Source of the DNA: Candidatus Nitronereus thalassa
Lineage (GTDB): Bacteria > Nitrospirota > Nitrospiria > Nitrospirales > UBA8639
Assembly: GCF_032191465.1 (NCBI RefSeq)
Contig: NZ_JAQOUE010000001.1
Coordinates: 2,697,501-2,761,500 of the forward strand
Length of the DNA: 64,000 nt
Direction: 5' to 3'
The notes below the pieces were generated by a model. It searched no databases, was not told the DNA's origin, and was given only the letters and a program-made list of their open reading frames with translations. Positions 35,701 to 43,054 of the stretch are shown here, in pieces; the first letter of the stretch is position 1, and every line of letters starts with the position of its first letter. The translations under genes were made by a program, and so were the position numbers.

Positions 35701-36413
35701 TTTTGTTCGGCCTCAATTGTTTTCCGTTCCGTGACATCCAGGGCATAAATGTTGAGATACCCGGCTCCTGACACCGGCGCCAAGTTGAGGGAATAGATAC
35801 GATCTCCTACTGACGCCTCTGTGTGCTGTACTTTGCCCGTTTCAAAGGCTCGCTGAACTATGGGACACCACGGACCTGAAAACAATTGTCCCGTTTGACA
35901 ATTCCACAGGTTCAATAAGGGCGTGCTGGCTTTATTGTGATATAAAATTTTCCCGTCGTCAGATAGGCGTAAGATAGGATTAGGGTTTTCATCAGGGAAT
36001 TTAGAAAGGCTGGCAATTTCCTCTTGGGTCCGTTTTCGTTGGGTGATATCTCTAATGAAACTGCAGCTGTAGGACTCCCCCTCAAATTCGACGTGATTTA
36101 AAGACACTTCGACAGGAAAACGTTCTCCATTTTTTCGCACGTGTTCGGATTCAAAGGTCATGGACTCTTGAGTCCGAATCTCATTCCAGATTTCTGGCCA
36201 GGTCTCCGGTGTGACCGTTGGGTTGATGTCAAACACCTTCATTTCCAGGAGTTCATTTCGGGAAAATCCATAGAGTCGGCAGGCTGCCTCGTTGACTCCA
36301 TAAAACTGGCCATGTGAGTCCACCCAAAATATTGGGTCCGTAGCTCGTTCAATCGTGAAATGCGCGAGCCGAGCATCGCGATTATTGAAATTTGTGCTCA
36401 AGGAATCATTCAT
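32700..36413 (-). CDS. Multi-sensor hybrid histidine kinase (PAS-PAS-GAF-GAF-HisKA-HATPase-REC)
   Basis: 1237 aa, no membrane segment, so a cytoplasmic sensor. Domain order: PAS (about 15-130), a second PAS-like unit (about 135-235), a GAF domain (about 255-410), a divergent region (about 425-545), another GAF (about 560-720), a coiled coil, HisKA with FLANMSHELRTPLNG (His near 787), HATPase with VEDTGIGI and GTGLGLTI, a receiver domain (acceptor Asp near 1077 in FMDLIMP) and a C-terminal about 50-residue helical end. The presence of a receiver suggests a phosphorelay or autoregulation. It overlaps the sigma-54 regulator gene by 4 bp. The signal is unknown; soluble PAS/GAF sensors often bind haem, flavin or small ligands. 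Confidence 0.9.
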   Translation of the reverse strand: MNDSLSTNFNNRDARLAHFTIERATDPIFWVDSHGQFYGVNEAACRLYGFSRNELLEMKVFDINPTVTPETWPEIWNEIRTQESMTFESEHVRKNGERFPVEVSLNHVEFEGESYSCSFIRDITQRKRTQEEIASLSKFPDENPNPILRLSDDGKILYHNKASTPLLNLWNCQTGQLFSGPWCPIVQRAFETGKVQHTEASVGDRIYSLNLAPVSGAGYLNIYALDVTERKTIEAEQKRSRDRTIQHQAALLSLVRGSFSSRNTVCQRVTQLVADTLEVERVSIWMLNPEKTHLTCLDIYERSKGIHDQGAKLFIEQYPRYFSALGENLTIAANDAPSDPRTNEFAQGYLDIQGITSMMDSPIFEQGHTIGVLCHEHVGPPRVWSLDEQQFSSSIADFVSHTFESLERQRIQEEAYGLMEDLGSRVRELTALHHTARLIQHPSASPQEIMRELLPLLCEAWQYPTITGARISYGGLKVATKNFQPTDWMQQAEFSTEDGTCGLLEICYLEKRPILQEGPFSSEERKLINSLSEMLRTFFERKRVQTALEERLRFEDLIATISTKLINLPVSEIDHHICGALKTIGQFVGIERGFVFLLSKDGNTISATHEWETEGFQELGPEFQNIPVTAVPWGIGELRKLEPVLVPRISDLPPEAEVERELFLKIDPVQSAILIPLVCQGKLMGFLGLDSIKEEKRWDKDIVDLLRIVGEIFANAFERKASEEELHQAQTQLEQRVRDRTAELTSTNARLQEEIAERERGEQALQRAKEAAESANRAKSEFLANMSHELRTPLNGILGYAQILKGDPTISEDQRSGLDVIHRSGEHLLMLINDILDLSKIEAQKLELLPTTFHFPEFLKTITEIIKVRADQAGLTFHCHFPESLPKEVQGDEKRLRQVLLNLLGNAVKFTDHGEVAFTISQESNTQDSQVLRFLVEDTGIGIAPEHLKDIFLPFQQVTDPQRQVEGTGLGLTITNKLVALMGGKLEVDSTLGEGSRFWFSIPLPLVLQPSIGKTPDRRRIIGIRKGPTSVLVIDDKLENRSVLANLIKPKGFTVQEAANGEEGILMAKRHHPDIIFMDLIMPVMDGLAATSALRAMSEFSSTVIIALSASAFDHSRQESLNVGCNAFLSKPIREQDLLEALEQHANVTWEYATEGSVANRSSQENRAVPTPPPNVLQTLYEMVKKGQILEVRKQIEAIDQMDPQYANFTKELKVYAHTFQMKQLGEFLKPFLGKPK

Positions 36414-37013
36414 ACTTTTTATTTGGTAGGAATTTTTGTTCCTTTGGAGGAGACAACGGTTAGTTCATCACTGTACCAACTCGTTTCACTCACATTCTAG
36501 CTGCCCCCCATTGAATTTCCCACATCAGCCAGGTTTTCAATGTGATTCATTCAAGATTTAGCACAAACAGACCGAAAAGGAGAAATTCCCCAAAATACCT
36601 GAAATCTACAATTCCTCAACATAATAGAAAGAGCTGGCCCATGGGTTGGAATTAGATCCGGGATGATCCTGACAAATGTTGTGCGACATTATTCAAACTG
36701 AATGGTCTGAGGTGAAGATGGCAAACATCGGGAGTGAAATCCTCAAGACGATCCCTGGTTTGTCTAGTCCTTTGCATGTAATCACGTAGTTTAGGATGCA
36801 CCTGCACCTAACAATTAATCAACTCGATTTCTTCGAGCCCTGGCCTTGGATTCTGATGCACAGGGTGTGCGGCCATCCGTTCAACCGGTTCAACGTTTCC
36901 ATTGTGAGGATGGAGAAGTTTGCGAATTTTATCAGCGAGTATAACCAATTTGATTCAAAGGCACCCTATTTCCTTTGTTGGGTGAGTCATACCTCAAGGC
37001 AGAGGGAAATTGT
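36414..37013. other. Divergent spacer between two kinase loci
   Basis: 600 bp between the leftward hybrid kinase and the rightward kinase operon. Short open frames here lack start context and protein-like composition. CTCACATTCTAGCTG near 36489 resembles a word upstream of the kinase gene at 49649-51205 (51436). No clear promoter is identified. Confidence 0.4.
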
Positions 37014-38753
37014 ATGATTGTAGCATCTCTCCCAGAAAATGAATCTGAACGCCTGGCGGTATTGAATTCGTATCAAATCCTGGATACCCCTCCTGAGCCT
37101 CAATTTGATGACTTGACAATCCTAGCGGCGCAGATATGCCAAACTCCTATCGCCTTGGTCAGTTTGGTGGACCCCGATCGGCAATGGTTCAAATCCAAAG
37201 TTGGCGTAACGGCCTGTGAAACGCCTCGGGACTGGGCGTTTTGTGCCCATGCACTTCATGAAAAAGACCTTCTTCTTGTTTCTGATGCATTGGCGGACCC
37301 ACGTTTTGCTAAGAACCCCTTAGTGACTTCCGAGCCCCATATACGATTCTATGCAGGTGCCCCATTACGGACGAGGGAGGGCCATGCCCTCGGTACCCTT
37401 TGCGTGATCGACCAAGTGCCTCGTGAGTTAACTGTCGAACAACGATCAGGCCTCATGGTGTTAGCGAGACAGGTCGTGGCCCAGTTCGAACTACGGAAGC
37501 ACCTAAAGGAGCAAGAGCACCTTATTCTCATGCAACAGGAACATATGGCTGCCAACGCGGTTTTAAGAGATAATTTGAGGGAACTCGCTTCGCGAAATTC
37601 CCTAATATTATCCTCCGCTGGTGAAGGTATTTACGGGCTCGATACCGAAGGGCGAACCACCTTTGTAAATCCAGCCGCCGCGAATATGCTGGGATACACT
37701 CCTGATGAACTGATAGGTATGCCCATGCACCCCATCATGCACCATACAAAGCCGGATGGATCATCCTATCCGAAAGAAGAATGCCCGATGTATGCAGCTT
37801 TTAAAGAGGGCACCGTCCAGCGAATCGAATACGAATTGTTGTGGCGGAAAGATGGCACGAGTTTCCCCGTGACCTATACCAGTACACCTGTGAAGGACGA
37901 CCGAGATCAAATCGTGGGCGCGGTTGTGACATTTAATGACATCACGCAACGAAAACAGGACGAACAGGCTCGGCATGATTGGACCATCGCGTTAGAGCGG
38001 AGTAACAAAGAGTTGGATGACTTTGCGTATATTGCCTCCCACGATTTAAAGGAGCCGTTACGAGGTATCCATAACTATTCCTCTCTCCTCTTGGAAGATT
38101 ATGGCGGAGCCTTGGAGGAAGAAGGTCGAGCAAAGTGCGAAACGTTGATTCGCCTTTGCCAGCGTATGGAAGATTTAATCAATTCTCTCTTTCATTATTC
38201 CCGTGCGGGGCGTACGGAGTTGGCATATGGATCTGTCCCTCTCCAGGGCATTATCGAAGAAATTTTTGATTCCTTAGCCATAAGTCTGAAGGAACGGAGC
38301 ATCGCTATTAAAATTGCCAACCCCCTCCCTACTATCAAATGCGACCGCGTGCGCGTCCGTGAGATTTTTCTGAATTTAATCACGAATGCCATGAAATACT
38401 CGGACAAAAACGAAAAATGGATTGAAATCGGGTGGATCGATCATGGAGACGAAGACGAGAAGAAGTCGCAAATGTCTGGCCGGTGTCCCGTATTCTTCGT
38501 ACGGGATAATGGCATTGGCATTCGCGAAAAACATCTTAAGAATATTTTCCGTATTTTTAAGCGTCTTCACGGTCGAGACAAGTTCGGAGGCGGAACGGGA
38601 ATGGGATTGACGATTACCAAAAAACTCATTGAACGTCATGGAGGCGAGTTGTGGGCGGAGTCTGTGTATGGGGAAGGCAGTACTTTTTATTTCACCCTAC
38701 AAAGGAATGTGCAACATGTCTCTGTTGGTGAGTCAACCTATTCTGCTCGTTGA
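37014..38753 (+). CDS. GAF-PAS sensor histidine kinase
   Basis: 579 aa from ATG 37014, preceded by AGAGGG at 8 nt; an upstream in-frame start at 36975 lacks this. A GAF domain of the type starting LPENESERLAVLNSYQILDT (about 5-165, with FCAHAL and GTLCVID) is followed by a PAS domain (about 195-310, EGRTTFVNPAAANMLGY). HisKA follows with IASHDLKEPLRGI (His near 343) and HATPase with VRDNGIGI and GTGMGLTITKKL. No membrane helix. The start of the next gene lies inside its 3' end, so it is coupled to a response regulator and a REC-kinase, as in cyanobacterial phytochrome-type loci. Confidence 0.9.
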   Translation: MIVASLPENESERLAVLNSYQILDTPPEPQFDDLTILAAQICQTPIALVSLVDPDRQWFKSKVGVTACETPRDWAFCAHALHEKDLLLVSDALADPRFAKNPLVTSEPHIRFYAGAPLRTREGHALGTLCVIDQVPRELTVEQRSGLMVLARQVVAQFELRKHLKEQEHLILMQQEHMAANAVLRDNLRELASRNSLILSSAGEGIYGLDTEGRTTFVNPAAANMLGYTPDELIGMPMHPIMHHTKPDGSSYPKEECPMYAAFKEGTVQRIEYELLWRKDGTSFPVTYTSTPVKDDRDQIVGAVVTFNDITQRKQDEQARHDWTIALERSNKELDDFAYIASHDLKEPLRGIHNYSSLLLEDYGGALEEEGRAKCETLIRLCQRMEDLINSLFHYSRAGRTELAYGSVPLQGIIEEIFDSLAISLKERSIAIKIANPLPTIKCDRVRVREIFLNLITNAMKYSDKNEKWIEIGWIDHGDEDEKKSQMSGRCPVFFVRDNGIGIREKHLKNIFRIFKRLHGRDKFGGGTGMGLTITKKLIERHGGELWAESVYGEGSTFYFTLQRNVQHVSVGESTYSAR

Positions 38754-39174
38754 AGATAGTCCTGAGGATTATGAAATTACCCAGCGGAGCCTGAAATCCG
38801 CAGGATTCTCGAATCGTATTCAGCACTGTACGGACGGTGATGAAGCTTTGGAATATCTCGTGCAGTGTAAAACCTTCGAAGGGAATGAGGCCGCTCTCTA
38901 TCCAGGTATTATTTTATTGGATTTAAATTTGCCAGGTACGGATGGGCGCGAGGTGTTGGCAGAAATCAAGGCGGATGAAGTGTTCACACTTATTCCCGTT
39001 GTGGTGTTATCAACTTCGAAGGACGATCGGGATATCGAAGCGTGTTATGCACTTGGTGCTAACGGTTATATTTCTAAATCACTAAGCGCGAAAGAATTTC
39101 TACAGGCCATGATACGGTTAAAAGAGGAATGGCTTGACCTAGGTTTCAGTCAAAAAGTGGGAGAACTACCATGA
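38716..39174 (+). CDS. Single-domain response regulator (RcpA-like)
   Basis: 152 aa from ATG 38716, with AAAGGA 9 nt upstream; the frame extends further upstream inside the kinase gene but there it is only a shadow. It is a stand-alone receiver: acidic residues in LLVEDSPEDYE, acceptor Asp in GIILLDLNLPGTDG (near 66), Thr/Ser in VVLSTSKDDRDI and Lys in YISKS. This long-loop form (RcpA/Cph1 type) has no output domain. It overlaps the kinase gene by 38 bp and the next REC-kinase by 4 bp, so it probably shuttles phosphate between the two. Confidence 0.9.
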   Translation: MSLLVSQPILLVEDSPEDYEITQRSLKSAGFSNRIQHCTDGDEALEYLVQCKTFEGNEAALYPGIILLDLNLPGTDGREVLAEIKADEVFTLIPVVVLSTSKDDRDIEACYALGANGYISKSLSAKEFLQAMIRLKEEWLDLGFSQKVGELP

Positions 39175-40337
39175 AGTCTGGTTGCCTAACCGTCCTCATT
39201 GTGGATGACTGCGATGAGGACCGGGAGATATTCCGACGGCATTTGGAGCAGGAGGCTCTTGGGGATTATGAGGTGCTGGAAGCTGAAACGGGTGTTGAAG
39301 GGTGGGAATTAATCACCACCCAAAACCCCGATTGCGTACTTCTCGATTATCAAATTCCCGATTTTGATGGTCTTGAGTTTATCGAGGCGCTAAACAAAGA
39401 AATAGGTGTGAATCGAGTACCTGTGTTGATGTTGACCGGACAAGGGGATGAGGAAATTGCCGTTAGGGCGATATCTAACGGTGTTCAAGATTACCTCATC
39501 AAAGGAAAATTGACGGCAGTGGGTTTGCACCGAGCAATCGGACATGCCGTGGAGCGGGCGGCGCTTCTTCGGACCACCGAAGAACAGCGGTTGGCCATTG
39601 AGCGGTCCCAGAAGGAACTCGAACAATTTGCATATGTGTTGTGCCATGATCTACAGGCCCCGGTTCGTCGAATCATGTCGTTTTTGGAAATGATTCAGAA
39701 GGATTTGAAGGAGCAGTTAAGTCCGCAAACTCAGTCGTATTTTGATCGGACGATTCAGAATGCGATGCAGATGCGTCAATTGATCCAGGATAGCTTGGAC
39801 TATTCTCTAGTTGGTGGAGACCGAAAACCGGCTGAAACTGTCCATCTGCGGGAAATCCTGAATGGAATTGCTTGTGATCTAGAGGATGCCATGATGGAAA
39901 GGCGGGTTACCCTTGTGTTTGGAGACATGCCTACGGTCATGGGGCATCCGACGATGCTCCGACAGCTCTTTCACAATTTAGTCGGGAATGCCATAAAGTT
40001 TCAAGGGGAACAGCCGGGGACTGTGACCATTTCCGCTTCAATGGAGGGAGCGATGTGGCATTTCCGGGTGGAAGATACTGGAATTGGCATGGACCACGAA
40101 TGCCTTGAGAAAATTTTTAACCCCTTCTCTCGCCTGCATCCCAAAAGTGAGTATCCAGGGTGTGGTATTGGTTTGGCGCTTTGCAAAAAAATCGTGAAAC
40201 ATCATGGTGGTCGGATTTGGGCGGAATCGGCCAAGGGTATCGGCAGTGTCTTTCATTTCACGATTCCCTCTCAGGATGCTGATACCCCAGTGGTTGAAGG
40301 GTTGGGAGAGAGACAATTGTCGAGTTCGGTTCGCTAA
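39171..40337 (+). CDS. Receiver-histidine kinase (REC-HisKA-HATPase)
   Basis: 388 aa. A receiver domain at the N-terminus (LIVDDCDED; acceptor Asp59 in VLLDYQIPDFDG) is followed by a coiled-coil linker, HisKA with LCHDLQAPVRRI (His near 159) and HATPase with FHNLVGNAIKF, VEDTGIGM and GCGIGLALCKKI. Such receiver-first kinases are controlled by phosphorylation from an upstream kinase. It overlaps the response regulator gene by 4 bp. It also meets the convergent xthA gene with a 4-bp overlap of stop regions (40334-40337), leaving no room for a separate terminator. Confidence 0.9.
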   Translation: MKSGCLTVLIVDDCDEDREIFRRHLEQEALGDYEVLEAETGVEGWELITTQNPDCVLLDYQIPDFDGLEFIEALNKEIGVNRVPVLMLTGQGDEEIAVRAISNGVQDYLIKGKLTAVGLHRAIGHAVERAALLRTTEEQRLAIERSQKELEQFAYVLCHDLQAPVRRIMSFLEMIQKDLKEQLSPQTQSYFDRTIQNAMQMRQLIQDSLDYSLVGGDRKPAETVHLREILNGIACDLEDAMMERRVTLVFGDMPTVMGHPTMLRQLFHNLVGNAIKFQGEQPGTVTISASMEGAMWHFRVEDTGIGMDHECLEKIFNPFSRLHPKSEYPGCGIGLALCKKIVKHHGGRIWAESAKGIGSVFHFTIPSQDADTPVVEGLGERQLSSSVR

Positions 40338-41104
40338 TCTTTTAACGTACACCATACTGGGGTATGATCCGAAGGCTTCTCTTTCCCGCGCTGGCCTTTA
40401 TCGACTCCTGATGCCTCTAGTCGGTCGGCGGCTTGGGGTGACAACAGCAAATGATCAATGCGTAACCCCTGATCCTTATTCCAACATCCCGCTTGATAAT
40501 CCCAAAACGTATAGAGCCCTAATTGTGGATGCTGCGCCCGCAGGGCGTCCGTTAGTCCGAGATAACAGAGCTTGCGAAATCTTGCGCGTGTCTCAGGGTG
40601 ACAGAGTGCATCACAGGCAAAGCCGTCGGGATCATATACATCGTCGTCCGTGGGGCACACATTGTAATCACCACCCAAGACCAGCGTTTCTTCGTAGGTG
40701 AGGAGCGTTTGCACATGCGCGAACAAGCGGTCCATCCAGGCTAGTTTGTACGTAAACTTTTCCGTATCAATTGGGTTCCCATTGGGCAAATAAATGGAGG
40801 CCACACGAATGTTTCCTATAATGGCTTCGAGGTAGCGAGCCTGCTCATCGGTCGAATCACCGGGGAGTGTTCGTTGTTCCACTTCAATAGGATATTTTGA
40901 AAGGATAGCCACTCCGTTGTAGGTTTTCTGCCCCACGATGGCCAAGTTATATCCAAGGTCTTCAATGTCATTCTGAGGAAAGTTTTCCTCCAGACATTTT
41001 ATTTCCTGCAGCAACAACACATCTGGACTCACCTCTTTCAGATAAGCCGTCACATGCGGTAGTCGTGACTTTATGGAGTTGACGTTCCAGGTGGCGATCT
41101 TCAT
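40334..41104 (-). CDS. xthA: Exodeoxyribonuclease III
   Basis: 256 aa from ATG 41104, the family-typical start MKIATWNVNSIKSRL; an in-frame upstream start would add 28 unrelated residues. It is an AP endonuclease and 3' exonuclease of base-excision repair. Visible active-site elements are WNVNS (Asn7), LLLQEIKC (metal Glu near 34), YLPNG, GGDYNVCP (Asp/Asn pair) and the C-terminal RIDHLLLS plus SDHTPVW (catalytic Asp-His). The length equals E. coli XthA-like enzymes. It is convergent with the REC-kinase and divergent from the OLD-type gene. Confidence 0.93.
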   Translation of the reverse strand: MKIATWNVNSIKSRLPHVTAYLKEVSPDVLLLQEIKCLEENFPQNDIEDLGYNLAIVGQKTYNGVAILSKYPIEVEQRTLPGDSTDEQARYLEAIIGNIRVASIYLPNGNPIDTEKFTYKLAWMDRLFAHVQTLLTYEETLVLGGDYNVCPTDDDVYDPDGFACDALCHPETRARFRKLCYLGLTDALRAQHPQLGLYTFWDYQAGCWNKDQGLRIDHLLLSPQAADRLEASGVDKGQRGKEKPSDHTPVWCTLKD

Positions 41105-41237
41105 AACGGTGATTCTAAAGGGTTCGATTGGCAACTGACAAACTCTAAGGAGATTTTGAAAAGTCTTGAATGAAGGCGTAGGATTCAAAAGTGGAATACC
41201 TGGGCCAATATATGCATGAAAGATAAGGAATGAGGCT

Positions 41238-42962
41238 GTGGGATACCAGAAACTAAAAAGTTTTAAAATTAGGGGCTACAAATGTTTTTTGCCAAATAAC
41301 GACTACCAGGGTTTTGAAGTCCTTAAACCCATAAATATCATTATCGGAAAAAACAATAGTGGCAAGTCAAAGATTCTGGAATTTATGCGTGATTTTATTA
41401 AAGCTCGTGGCAGTGAACCAACCTTGAAAAATGTGGGCAATGTACTAATTCGGAAATCACTTGAAGAGAAAGAATTAAAATCTGTTTTTAGTCCTAGCAC
41501 TGCATCAGGTGAGTTTGGTTATATCATTAATAATCACAGTGTGGATTGGTGGAATGGCATTGGAGTAAAATTGCTTCACAAAAAAATAGAGTATTCCCCT
41601 GAGAAAACAGAAATACTAGATCATGATTTTGACCTCACACATGAAAGAGCAATGAATGCTTTTCGGCGGGGGCTGGATCAATTAAAAGGTCATTTGCAAA
41701 ATCCTTTTCAAGGATATGAATACCTCTCAATCCAGGCCGAGCGAGAAATAAAAAGCGAAGTAGTGAATTTTGGTTCCCAGTTTGACTACAGAGTGTTCCC
41801 AGATGGCACCAACCTTACTCAGTTATTAGTAAGGTGCCTGAACGAAGAAAAGGGACATTTTGACGGGTGGCAGAATCTTGTGGAAGTTGAATTGTTGGGT
41901 CGAATTAACGCTGTGGTTTCTCCTGACCTGATATTTACAAGGCTATATACAAAAATTGATGGAAATGGAAATTGTTGGGAGATTTATTTAGAAGAAGCCA
42001 ACAAGGGTGGGGTAAGGATTTCGGATTGCGGAAGTGGAATAAAGACCATTATTTTTGTGATGGTAATACTTTATGTTGTTCCCCATTTCCTGCAGGGAAA
42101 GAAATTTATTTTCTCATTTGAGGAGCTTGAGAACAATCTTCACCCTTCATTGGAGCGAAAACTCTTGGCACATATTCGAGATTATATAGAAAATGATCTT
42201 GAAAATTTATTATTTCTCACAACACATTCCAATGTCGCTATCGATATGTTTAGCAACAACAGCAATTCACAAATTCTTCGAGCTTTTAATGACGGGAAAG
42301 CCTCCTTTATAGAAAAGGTTGATAATTGGAACGATCAACATAATCTTCTCAACGATCTTGGAGTGCGAGCAAGTGATGTTCTTCAAGCCAACTGTATTGT
42401 GTGGCTGGAGGGACCATCGGACAGAATTTATTTCAATAAATGGGTTGAATTATTTAATGATGGGGAAAAGCTAGAGCATGGATTGCATTACCAATGCGTC
42501 TTTTATGGAGGCGCTATACTTTCTCATTACTCGGCAGAAATAAAACCTGAGGATGATGAATTCATTCAAATGCTGAGGATAAATCGAAATGCCATTGTCC
42601 TGATGGACAGTGACAAATCCAAAGAGAGTGATCCTTTAAAGGGAAGAGTGGAGCGTGTTTTACAGGAAATAGAGAAATCTCCGAGTGCAATTTCATGGGT
42701 AACTTGTGGCCGTGAAATTGAAAATTATCTTCCCTGCAATTTGCTTAAAGAGTATTTTGGGATTTCAGTGCAATTGGAGAAGTTTCAAAGCTTTGGCAGT
42801 GTATTTAAAAACCTGAAGAAAGTTAACTCGTTTGATAAAGTTAAGTTTGCTTCGGAAATAACTAATTTTGCTGGCTATGACCGACCTACCCTTGAGAAGC
42901 ATATGGACCTGAAAGAAAAAATGGATGTTGTGATTGGACATATAAGGAAGTGCAATTCCTGA
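41238..42962 (+). CDS. OLD-family ATPase-TOPRIM nuclease (class 1-like)
   Basis: 574 aa from GTG 41238. An SMC-like ATPase domain has Walker A GKNNSGKS (37-44), a signature-like SDCGSGIKTI (about 263-272), Walker B with FSFEELENNLHP (about 293-304) and TTHSNVAIDMF. A TOPRIM nuclease half follows: EGPSD (about 391-395), VLMDSDKS (about 456-463) and GREIENYL (about 490). OLD proteins are DNA nucleases; several act against phage. No GajB-like helicase or reverse transcriptase is adjacent, so it resembles stand-alone class 1 OLD. The gene is clearly more AT-rich than xthA and polA on either side, which suggests recent acquisition. Confidence 0.82.
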   Translation: MGYQKLKSFKIRGYKCFLPNNDYQGFEVLKPINIIIGKNNSGKSKILEFMRDFIKARGSEPTLKNVGNVLIRKSLEEKELKSVFSPSTASGEFGYIINNHSVDWWNGIGVKLLHKKIEYSPEKTEILDHDFDLTHERAMNAFRRGLDQLKGHLQNPFQGYEYLSIQAEREIKSEVVNFGSQFDYRVFPDGTNLTQLLVRCLNEEKGHFDGWQNLVEVELLGRINAVVSPDLIFTRLYTKIDGNGNCWEIYLEEANKGGVRISDCGSGIKTIIFVMVILYVVPHFLQGKKFIFSFEELENNLHPSLERKLLAHIRDYIENDLENLLFLTTHSNVAIDMFSNNSNSQILRAFNDGKASFIEKVDNWNDQHNLLNDLGVRASDVLQANCIVWLEGPSDRIYFNKWVELFNDGEKLEHGLHYQCVFYGGAILSHYSAEIKPEDDEFIQMLRINRNAIVLMDSDKSKESDPLKGRVERVLQEIEKSPSAISWVTCGREIENYLPCNLLKEYFGISVQLEKFQSFGSVFKNLKKVNSFDKVKFASEITNFAGYDRPTLEKHMDLKEKMDVVIGHIRKCNS

Positions 42963-43054
42963 AGCCAATTATAGGGAAGAATTTTGAGTGTTCCACGGCT
43001 CTTAATTCAGGAAATCCACCAGTTACTCTAGGTCTTTCATTTTAAAACCGCTCA

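Noticed and set aside
36635-36650. Possible sigma-54 promoter (TGGCCCATGGGTTGGA) toward the kinase at 37014
   Set aside because: The -12 element reads GG instead of GC and it lies about 365 bp from the gene; too weak.
36796-37017. 73-codon open frame upstream of the GAF-PAS kinase
   Set aside because: Overlaps the kinase start, no ribosome site, no recognisable protein pattern.
41238-42962. Gabija system (GajA-GajB)
   Set aside because: The OLD-type gene has no adjacent UvrD-like helicase; the next gene is polA on the opposite strand.
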